The translations under genes were made by a program, and so were the position numbers. This document shows positions 26,356 through 32,812 of a stretch of DNA of 53,080 nt, in pieces. This stretch comes from Bacteroidota bacterium. GTDB taxonomy: Bacteria; Bacteroidota; Bacteroidia; JABEUT01. Within the stretch, counting starts at the first letter, position 1; the number at the start of each line of letters is the position of its first letter. The notes beneath the pieces were generated by a model. It saw nothing but the letters and a program-made list of their open reading frames with translations, had not been told where the DNA came from and made no database searches. The stretch covers positions 1 to 53,080 of the forward strand of contig JABDGY010000011.1 in assembly GCA_013285805.1 (NCBI GenBank). The letters are read 5' to 3'.

Positions 26356-27000
26356 CTATAGTAATCTATACTGTAAACCCACACTTGCTCCATAGCCTGT
26401 CGATTTCCAATAGTTAACTATATATTCACCTACATCAGGATTATTTGTCTGCAGGTTATTATATGTCACGGTAGGAGCAAACAAGGTGAAATTGAAGCCA
26501 AACTTATTGAAGTAAAACCTTGCTGTTGCATGAATATCTGACCAGTTACCACTGCCGTATGAAGTTGTATTTGTACCATTATTCACATTATACGTGAGTT
26601 GTGAAACACCCCAGTTCACTCCACCAAGTATATCGGTATGGTTCATACGTAAAACGTGAATGTTAATAATGCCTCCAAAATCAAAAGCGCCTACTGAGGG
26701 GCTGCTATGTATAAGTTGATTGTTTTCGGGGGTATAGTCGTCTACCCTTGCTATAAGGCCAACCCCTAACCAGTTCAATAAGCCAACTTCACCGCCCATG
26801 CTAATATCCGATGCAGGCGTCATGCCATTAATCGTTTGCGCGTTGCTTCCTTCCTGACAGGCGTAGTGCTGTTCTGTAATGTTACCGTCTATACCATAGT
26901 TTGCACTAAATACCAAAGCGCCGGTATAAAATGATTTCTGTGCATATGTCCCGGCAGCCATTGCAAAGGTTAAAACTAAGATTATACTTAACTTTTTCAT
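26356..27000 (-). CDS. Small outer-membrane beta-barrel-like protein
   Basis: A 214-residue secreted protein. The signal peptide MKKLSIILVLTFAMAAGTYA is followed by alternating hydrophobic/aromatic strands typical of an 8-10 stranded barrel (ALVFSANYGIDG, GGEVGLLNWLGVGLIARVDD, ATARFYFNKFGFNFTLFAPT) and the terminal strand YGASVGLQYRLL ending in a hydrophobic pattern close to the BAM signal. Function unknown. It lies 167 bp downstream of the MASE1 kinase gene and may be its last co-transcribed gene or have its own promoter. A 32-codon ORF after it (26250-26348, minus) is noted but not accepted. Confidence 0.78.
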   Translation of the reverse strand: MKKLSIILVLTFAMAAGTYAQKSFYTGALVFSANYGIDGNITEQHYACQEGSNAQTINGMTPASDISMGGEVGLLNWLGVGLIARVDDYTPENNQLIHSSPSVGAFDFGGIINIHVLRMNHTDILGGVNWGVSQLTYNVNNGTNTTSYGSGNWSDIHATARFYFNKFGFNFTLFAPTVTYNNLQTNNPDVGEYIVNYWKSTGYGASVGLQYRLL

Positions 27001-27167
27001 GGCTTTTGGTGTATTGGTTAAGTAGAATTCTATTCATTAGTATTCAAGAATAGATGTTTATGATAGCTAAATTTAGGCATGAGTTGCAGGCTTGTCCTAT
27101 ACTTTTCGATAACCCGCTGTTTTAAATCGGTGAACTCTGGTTCAGTTAACCTGGTATAACTGTATAA

Positions 27168-28883
27168 TCAGCCTTTTATAGTAAAGTAAAAGGTAGCCCC
27201 ATTACCTTCAGTCGATTCAACCCATATTTGTCCTCCATGCCTCTCAATAATGCGTTTGCAAATTGCAAGCCCAATACCGGTGCCTTCATATTGGTCCCAG
27301 CCGTGTAGCCGCTGGAAAATGATAAATACGCGGTCAAAATGCTCCTTTGATATGCCTATGCCATTATCAGAGATAGAAATAAGCCATTCATCAGCTTGCT
27401 TTTTAGCAGATATACGTATTACAGGTGTTCTTTCACCTCTGTATTTAATAGCATTTTCAACCAGGTTCTGAAACAATTGTACCATTTGGTAGTGCTCTGC
27501 TGTTATAGCAGGTAAAACCGTATCTATAATTATTTCGGCGTTATTTTGCTGAATGGTTGTTTGCAGGTTATTCTTTACAAGTACTATTATATCATTAAGG
27601 TCAACATCTACCTGGCTGTCGTTACTGTGCTCAATACGGGAATATATAAGCATATCGTCAATAAGGGTGTTCATGCGCTTGGCTCCTTCAACAGCAAAGT
27701 CAATAAAAATATCCGCGTCATTGTCCAGCTTGTCCTTGTAGCGATCTTCTATCAGTTGAAGGTAACTTGTAATAGTGCGGAGCGGTTCACGCAAATCGTG
27801 CGAAACTGCATGGGCAAATGAACGCGATTCCTTGTTTATTCTTTCAAGTTCCCTGGTCTTTTCAAGTAAACGGCTATTCATCTCTGTCAATTCTTCTTTT
27901 TGCCTTTCTATAGATTGTGTCCGCTCAGTTACCTTAACCTCGAGTTTTGCATTTACTTCTTTTAGCTGCTCTTCCGTTTTTCGTCTTTCATTTAAAGTAG
28001 TACTTAAAAACATAGCTGTTACAGATACTACACATAAAAATGCCTGCAGGGCAATATATGATCCATTAACACTATCTTCAATAAATGGTCCAATGCCTAA
28101 ATATGTAGCATAAATGGCGCTTAGGGAAATACCCAGTATAACCAATGAAATTTGCCTTTGGCTCATACAGAATACACATAGCGAAATAATAAGGAAAATG
28201 AAGAATATCCTGGTTTTATTAATGCCTAATGGGGACCAGTTACCGAATAAAGCAAGCAAGTATAATGTAAGTAAAATAAAAAGCCCTGCCACCTGAATTA
28301 TGGCTGTAGTGTTCCATTCTCTTTTCCTTGGGTTCCACCATGACAGTATAATGGGTGTAAGTATTATTATTCCCGACACATCACCTGTCCACCATGTAAA
28401 CCATACACTGCTATATTCAGGCATGGTAATAATATTATTGAGCAAAAGTGTAGTGGCCCCGACAATGCTGCTGGCAAGGCACATAATAAGTACAGCAATA
28501 AAAAACATGGCAAAATCGCGCGCCACCCCTAACACTTCAAAACTTTTCAGGCGTTTCAAGAGGTAATATCCAATTATTGCTTCAAGGCTATTGCCAATAG
28601 AAATACATAATGACATGAATAGGATTGTAGGTGTACCGGCAACTTTATTTACTTCGAACACAACTACATTGGCAATAAATGCTCCAAGCATAATGCCAGG
28701 CCATATTTCAAACCCGAGTAAAATTAAGGCTGCAAATGCAATGCCCGATGGGGGCCATACAGGTGTTGAATTAGTATGGCCAAGTTGTAAAAGTAAACCT
28801 GTGCGGGCTGCAAAATAATAAACGATTGCCACTGCAGCTATTTTTAACAACCTGCGTGGCAAAGAGTAGTTAGCCGATAACAT
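27168..28883 (-). CDS. MASE1-domain membrane sensor histidine kinase
   Basis: A 571-residue kinase. Residues about 10-305 form a MASE1 sensor with about eight membrane helices (VYYFAARTGLLLQLGHTNST, VWPPSGIAFAALILLGFEIW are diagnostic). A coiled coil (about 310-355) leads to HisKA with the H-box FAHAVSHDLREPLRTITSYL and HATPase_c with NAIKYRGERTP, ISDNGIGI, FQRLHGWDQYEGTGIGLAIC and GGQIWVESTEGNG. The H-box type is the phytochrome/bacteriophytochrome-like one shared with the kinase at 35633. MASE1 ligands are unknown. It is preceded by a receiver gene (57 bp), which could be its partner. Confidence 0.94.
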   Translation of the reverse strand: MLSANYSLPRRLLKIAAVAIVYYFAARTGLLLQLGHTNSTPVWPPSGIAFAALILLGFEIWPGIMLGAFIANVVVFEVNKVAGTPTILFMSLCISIGNSLEAIIGYYLLKRLKSFEVLGVARDFAMFFIAVLIMCLASSIVGATTLLLNNIITMPEYSSVWFTWWTGDVSGIIILTPIILSWWNPRKREWNTTAIIQVAGLFILLTLYLLALFGNWSPLGINKTRIFFIFLIISLCVFCMSQRQISLVILGISLSAIYATYLGIGPFIEDSVNGSYIALQAFLCVVSVTAMFLSTTLNERRKTEEQLKEVNAKLEVKVTERTQSIERQKEELTEMNSRLLEKTRELERINKESRSFAHAVSHDLREPLRTITSYLQLIEDRYKDKLDNDADIFIDFAVEGAKRMNTLIDDMLIYSRIEHSNDSQVDVDLNDIIVLVKNNLQTTIQQNNAEIIIDTVLPAITAEHYQMVQLFQNLVENAIKYRGERTPVIRISAKKQADEWLISISDNGIGISKEHFDRVFIIFQRLHGWDQYEGTGIGLAICKRIIERHGGQIWVESTEGNGATFYFTIKG

Positions 28884-28939
28884 AATTTTCTGTAGTTATA
28901 TTAATTTTAGCTGTTAAAATAATTATTTTCAATATTTCC

Positions 28940-29305
28940 TTATGCAGTATCGCTTGTAAATTCTTTAATTTTCAGTACCAATTGCTCATAATCAATCGGT
29001 TTTGAAATGAAATAACTTGCCCCCAGGTTATATGCATTCTGAAGTATACTTTGCTGGTTGTACGATGAAATTAATATAAGTGGCACCTTGCTGTAATAGA
29101 AGTTGCGTAACATGGTAAGAAATGTGAAGCCTGATATACAAGGCATAATAATATCGCTTATTATCAGGTCAATTTTTTCATCAGATAATATTTTCAGAGC
29201 CTCAACAGCATCTGTAGTAGAAGAAACCTCGAATTTCTTGTCTTCCAGTTTTTTTGAAATTGCCATTAGCATCATATTATCATCGTCAACAACAAGGATT
29301 CTCAT
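28940..29305 (-). CDS. Stand-alone receiver (single-domain response regulator)
   Basis: A 121-residue CheY-like receiver with no output domain. Acid pocket VVDDD (residues 6-9), phosphoacceptor Asp51 in IISDIIMP, Ser in LISSY, and Lys in FISKPID. It differs from the GEECL receivers nearby (it has DAVEALKIL there) and has no membrane helix. It lies 12 bp after the tail-anchored receiver and 57 bp before the MASE1 kinase gene. It may shuttle phosphate within the cluster. Confidence 0.93.
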   Translation of the reverse strand: MRILVVDDDNMMLMAISKKLEDKKFEVSSTTDAVEALKILSDEKIDLIISDIIMPCISGFTFLTMLRNFYYSKVPLILISSYNQQSILQNAYNLGASYFISKPIDYEQLVLKIKEFTSDTA

Positions 29306-29317
29306 TATATCCTCCTT

Positions 29318-29800
29318 TTAAAGCAACCTGTTAAGTATGTAAAACAGAATAACAATAAGTAGAATAGCTGAATTAATCCATACCAGTTTCCTGTTATTCC
29401 TTTCCATTTCTTTTACTGATTCTATTTCATCGCATATCTGGTCTATCTCTTCCTTTATTTTAAACAATGCAGTTTCACCCTTTGTTATATAGTCGTATGC
29501 TCCATATTTCATCGTGTCATTTATAATATTTGTACTATCCTGGCCTGATAACATTATTATTCGCGTATCAGGATGCGACGCCCTGATTTTATTGAGTACT
29601 TGTACCCCGTTCAGGGAATTACTCAATGCATAATCCAGTACAACAATTTCAGGGTCTTCGTCCATGCTTTTAAGGCATTCCTCACCACTTGAAAACGACT
29701 TTATTGCTGCATTGTCATGTTTCAGGCAATGTTTTAGCGATTCGACAAATATTACATCGTCATCAACAAGAAATATCTTTATTTTATCTGCGGTTTTCAT
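29318..29800 (-). CDS. Tail-anchored receiver protein (REC + C-terminal TM)
   Basis: A 160-residue protein: receiver at residues 5-125 and a single membrane helix at about 139-157 (LVWINSAILLIVILFYIL), ending three residues later. Pocket LVDDD, phosphoacceptor Asp56 in VVLDYALS, Ser in IMLSGQD and Lys in YITKGE are all present, so it should be phosphorylatable. SSGEECLKSM is the GEECL signature shared with three other receivers in this cluster. No DNA-binding or enzymatic domain exists. With no N-terminal signal, the helix would insert post-translationally with the receiver in the cytoplasm. Role inferred: a membrane-tethered phosphate acceptor or docking factor. Confidence 0.92.
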   Translation of the reverse strand: MKTADKIKIFLVDDDVIFVESLKHCLKHDNAAIKSFSSGEECLKSMDEDPEIVVLDYALSNSLNGVQVLNKIRASHPDTRIIMLSGQDSTNIINDTMKYGAYDYITKGETALFKIKEEIDQICDEIESVKEMERNNRKLVWINSAILLIVILFYILNRLL

Positions 29801-29819
29801 CTAGCCCTTATTTTATAAG

Positions 29820-30254
29820 TCACTTCTCTTCCCTCAGCTTATCCAATATCTTTTTTATAGAAGCCAGCGCCTCAATATCTTTTATTACATATGTATATGC
29901 TCCCAGCTTCAATGAATCTACCACACCCTGAAATGTATCTCTGCCCGATAGCATAATGACTACTGTTTGTGGACGGCGTGCTTTAATATCTTTTAAAACA
30001 TCGAGCCCGTTTAGTGTGTTGGGTTTTTCAGGGTTCAGGTTAAAGTCCAATATAATTACATCGGGTGACTGGTGCAGGTTCTCCAGGCATTCTTCCCCCG
30101 AACGGTAGCAAAAAATTTTATGCTCAGAGTTCCTTTGTAAATAAAACCCCAGCGGATAAAGGTAAGAGAGGTCATCATCTACAAGGAATACCGACATCGG
30201 CAGGTTGTCCTTAACCTTTAAAAGTTTCTTTTTATTTTTTACTAATGGTTCCAT
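29820..30254 (-). CDS. Stand-alone GEECL-type receiver
   Basis: A 144-residue receiver. A Lys-rich N-terminus (MEPLVKNKKKLLKVKDN) precedes the pocket VFLVDDD; the phosphoacceptor is Asp70 in VIILDFNLN, with Ser in IMLSGRD and Lys in YVIKDIE. It has the RSGEECLENL signature and NTLNGLDVLKDIKARRP, close to the tail-anchored receiver downstream, but ends at KLREEK with no membrane helix, so it appears to be the soluble version. I chose the ATG at 30254; a GTG at 30284 would overlap the USP gene by 16 bp. It is in an operon with USP upstream and the tail-anchored receiver downstream. Confidence 0.92.
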   Translation of the reverse strand: MEPLVKNKKKLLKVKDNLPMSVFLVDDDLSYLYPLGFYLQRNSEHKIFCYRSGEECLENLHQSPDVIILDFNLNPEKPNTLNGLDVLKDIKARRPQTVVIMLSGRDTFQGVVDSLKLGAYTYVIKDIEALASIKKILDKLREEK

Positions 30255-30268
30255 GATATAGTTATTTA

Positions 30269-31528
30269 TTAAACAGGCATCCACTGTCCTCCAAGGCCCT
30301 CGTCTTCGTATGGCCCTTCGGAAGGTTTAATGCTTAATACCGGTACCTTTGAATGATTTACCACCTGTTTGGCCAGGCTACCAAGGAAAACCCCGCTAAG
30401 CGTAGATTCATGGTCAGTCATTATTACCAGTAGGTCAGCGCCAACGTATTCTGAATATTTCATGGCCTCTACCGCAATATTGCTGCCCATAATAACCTTG
30501 CGCATATAGGGTAATTCGGCCTTCTTAAAAGCCTGTTCAACCGCATCGAGCTTAATGTTGAATTTCCTGCTATCAATATCTTCATTACTGTCGAGCAGGC
30601 CAAGTATATGCACCTTAGCGCCATAGAATGAAGCCAGCTTAATTACATAGTCAACCTTTTGGCGCGAATGCTGTGAGTTATCAATAGGCATTACAATGTT
30701 TGTAAAGCCAATATTCTTAGCATGCGATTGTACTGTTATTACCGGGCATGTTGCAGCATTTACTGTTTTTTGCGCGTTGCTGCCAATAAAGTATTCTTCA
30801 AAGCCCTTAGCGCCATGGGTACCCATTATAACAATGTCTATTTTGTTCTCGTTAACGGCTTGCTCAATTCCCAGGGCGGGCCTTCCATTGCCCAATAATC
30901 TTGTAACTTCTATGTCATGTTCTTTGTTGATTCTGTCGGAAAGCTTTTCAAGTCTTTTTGTTGCCACTTCCTGTACATCGCCAAGATCTCTTACCATTAT
31001 TTCAGGCTCGTATTCGCTTAGAACATACTCAAATGCTTCAACCACGTGCAGCAGGTAAAGACGCGCTTTACATATGCGTGCCATAAGAATTGCATGCTCT
31101 ATGGCAAGTAGCCCTGTTTCCGAAAAATCGGTAGGTACTAATATTCGTTTTATCTCAAATGTTTTCATCTTGGTATTGTATTTTAGGGTTCTGTTGCCTT
31201 TAATATCATCCTGATGCTTATAGGACTTGCCTAATTTTAAGGCCGTTATTACTGCGTTAGATGGGTGTTTAGTGTTCTCTGAATTTATAAGGCTGGGCTC
31301 CTGGCGGTTTTTATATTGTCTTGTAATGCCCGGTACAACCTTTTCTCCCTTTTTGTCCGTTGCAGTTACCGCCAGGGGCGTGCCTTCTTTTTCTTCCGCA
31401 ATAACCCTGAACAATTTAACCTTATAAAAAGTAGCATACTCTGATGCACCGCAGCTTTCATATTCATGTGCATTATGTACTCCCGGGTTATGGGAAGGTT
31501 GGGGTCTGTATTTCAGAGAACTTTTCAT
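30269..31528 (-). CDS. Tandem universal stress protein with N-terminal extension
   Basis: A 419-residue protein with two UspA domains, about residues 120-270 (IKRILVPTDFSETGLLAIEH; VIMGTHGAKGFEEYFIGSNA) and 275-410 (IVMPIDNSQHSRQKVDYVI; ADLLVIMTDHESTLSGVFLG). Usp domains bind ATP or signal stress. Residues 1-119 are a hydrophilic Lys/Glu/Pro-rich extension not usual for the family. An internal ATG at 31168 would give the ordinary length, but a -7 box TAACTTTG and an AAGGAAAG Shine-Dalgarno directly precede the ATG at 31528, and 119 codons stay open, so I prefer the long form. It heads the operon USP - receiver - tail-anchored receiver - receiver - MASE1 kinase. Confidence 0.86.
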   Translation of the reverse strand: MKSSLKYRPQPSHNPGVHNAHEYESCGASEYATFYKVKLFRVIAEEKEGTPLAVTATDKKGEKVVPGITRQYKNRQEPSLINSENTKHPSNAVITALKLGKSYKHQDDIKGNRTLKYNTKMKTFEIKRILVPTDFSETGLLAIEHAILMARICKARLYLLHVVEAFEYVLSEYEPEIMVRDLGDVQEVATKRLEKLSDRINKEHDIEVTRLLGNGRPALGIEQAVNENKIDIVIMGTHGAKGFEEYFIGSNAQKTVNAATCPVITVQSHAKNIGFTNIVMPIDNSQHSRQKVDYVIKLASFYGAKVHILGLLDSNEDIDSRKFNIKLDAVEQAFKKAELPYMRKVIMGSNIAVEAMKYSEYVGADLLVIMTDHESTLSGVFLGSLAKQVVNHSKVPVLSIKPSEGPYEDEGLGGQWMPV

Positions 31529-31530
31529 TG

Positions 31531-31553
31531 CTTTCCTTACGTATACAAAGTTA
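31531..31553 (-). promoter_or_regulatory. Promoter and RBS of the USP operon
   Basis: On the minus strand, -7 box TAACTTTG (31546-31553) is followed by AAGGAAAG (31531-31538) and then the ATG at 31528. This is one of few clear Shine-Dalgarno sequences in the window and it decides the USP start codon. Confidence 0.6.
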
Positions 31554-31638
31554 TGGCTGAATTATGGGTCTTTAGTTGAATTATAGGCAGGGTATATATT
31601 AAAATCGATATAGTTGGCTTTTTAACAGGTTAATATGG

Positions 31639-32145
31639 CTAATGCTTAAGCAAAAAATATGTTGCTATGCAGGCCACCACTACGAAAAGGCTTATCAATA
31701 AGGCAAACGTTACATTGGCCTTATGCCCTTCCTTGTCTTTTTTACGTGCTATAATATTTAAAATAGAATCGGTAACTCTGCTCACCTGGTCAAAGGCATC
31801 GTCTTCTTTTTCTATGTAATCATATACTCCGGCATCAAGAAATTTCTGGGCAATATGCCTATCCTTATTGCCTGTAATTACTATCACAGGCAAGTCAGGG
31901 TTAAGCTTTTTAATTTCAAGTAACGTTTGCACACCATTTATGCCCGGCAGCCCGTAATCAAGTATTACAACATCGGGCTGCATTTCCATATGCTTCAAAC
32001 ACTCTTCGCCCGAGCTGAATTTTGAAATATGTGCAATGGTTTCCTGTGAAAGAAGGTAATCCATCATTAATGAATCCATTTCATTGTCTTCCACAATAAA
32101 AACCCGGTTATCGGCTGTTTCTTTTATATCTTCCTTGTTGTTCAT
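31639..32145 (-). CDS. Tail-anchored receiver protein (REC + C-terminal TM)
   Basis: A 168-residue protein with receiver at about 14-135 and a single C-terminal helix at about 144-166 (VTFALLISLFVVVACIATYF), ending LLKH. Pocket VFIVEDN, phosphoacceptor Asp63 in VVILDYGLP, Thr in VIVITGNKD, Lys in YIEKED, and the signature SSGEECLKHM. The helix is preceded by a basic stretch RKKDKEGHK, consistent with a cytoplasmic receiver. The ATG at 32145 gives an N-terminus like its paralogues; an ATG at 32187 overlapping the upstream stop (TGATG) would add 14 hydrophobic residues. It is the second gene of a two-gene operon of tail-anchored receivers. Confidence 0.91.
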   Translation of the reverse strand: MNNKEDIKETADNRVFIVEDNEMDSLMMDYLLSQETIAHISKFSSGEECLKHMEMQPDVVILDYGLPGINGVQTLLEIKKLNPDLPVIVITGNKDRHIAQKFLDAGVYDYIEKEDDAFDQVSRVTDSILNIIARKKDKEGHKANVTFALLISLFVVVACIATYFLLKH

Positions 32146-32186
32146 GATAAACTTTATAAGGAGTAATGGTACTATGAAGGACTCCA

Positions 32187-32702
32187 TCAGGAATGGCCTA
32201 AGTAGAAGTAAATAACATCAATCAGGATTATTGCCAATATGGAAAATCCCAATATATAATTCCACTTCTCGTAGGTTTTGTTTTCCCTGTTCGACCGCAT
32301 TGTATCTATGGCATTCCTTATAATATTTTGCAGCCTTACAAAAGTGCTTTCACTTTTAGCTACATATTCATAGGCACCATTTTTAATTGAGTCTATTGCT
32401 ACCTGTAATTTATCTTGCCCCGATAGCATTATTACCATAATGTCGCGGCCAGCATTTTTCTTTATCTGTTTAAGCACTTTCATTCCATCCATAGCATCAG
32501 GATGCGAATCGTCGCTCAGGTAATAATCAAGTATTACTATATCTGGCTTACCATTAATGCTTCGCAGGCATTCTTCGCCATTGTTAAACATTGCTATATC
32601 TATGCTCGATTTAAATTCCGAGCTAAGTGTGTTTTTCAGTGAAGAGAGGAACATGTTGTCATCGTCAACTAGAAAAACTGAGAAAGAATCTTGTGTTTTC
32701 AT
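32187..32702 (-). CDS. Tail-anchored receiver protein (REC + C-terminal TM)
   Basis: A 171-residue protein: receiver at 6-135 and a single helix at about 148-167 (YILGFSILAIILIDVIYFYL), ending GHS. Pocket VFLVDDD, phosphoacceptor Asp59 in IVILDYYLS, Ser in IMLSGQD, Lys in YVAKSES, signature NNGEECLRSI. It is the first gene of the operon with the similar protein downstream. Its promoter region carries a LytTR-type direct repeat shared with the receiver/kinase operon at 38.1 kb. The absence of any output domain makes these proteins candidates for membrane-localised phosphate acceptors or scaffolds. Confidence 0.92.
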   Translation of the reverse strand: MKTQDSFSVFLVDDDNMFLSSLKNTLSSEFKSSIDIAMFNNGEECLRSINGKPDIVILDYYLSDDSHPDAMDGMKVLKQIKKNAGRDIMVIMLSGQDKLQVAIDSIKNGAYEYVAKSESTFVRLQNIIRNAIDTMRSNRENKTYEKWNYILGFSILAIILIDVIYFYLGHS

Positions 32703-32721
32703 GGCTTAGGATGTTTTTACT

Positions 32722-32791
32722 TAAAGATACGCAGGGGGTACGGGAAGGTTACCCAATTTCGTTGAACAGGCGCAGGGTATAGGTAAACGGA
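32722..32791 (-). promoter_or_regulatory. Promoter with LytTR-type direct repeat (tail-anchored receiver operon)
   Basis: On the minus strand, TCCGTTTAC (32783-32791) and CCTGTTCAA (32762-32770) are 21 bp apart start to start. A -7-like box TATCTTTA (32722-32729) follows 32 bp further on. Between them is ACGAAATTGG, also present in the operator at 38.15 kb. Spacing and GTT core fit the LytTR consensus [TA][AC][CA]GTTN[AG][TG] in two copies with a 12-bp spacer. Confidence 0.58.
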
Positions 32792-32812
32792 GTAAAAGTA
32801 GTTGCGAAAAAA

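Noticed and set aside
27125-27160. AATCGGTGAAC similarity to the LytTR-type operator upstream of the barrel-protein gene
   Set aside because: Only one half-site resembles the motif and no second repeat occurs at 21-22 bp, so it was not added to the regulon.
31168-31170. Internal ATG as the start of the universal stress protein
   Set aside because: It gives a standard-length protein but has no promoter or RBS before it, while the ATG at 31528 has both. Kept as an alternative only.
31571-31600. GTTGAA...GCAGGGTATA similarity between the USP upstream region and the 32.76 kb operator
   Set aside because: The second GTT repeat is missing and the gap differs by one base; it may be chance or distant duplication of promoter DNA.
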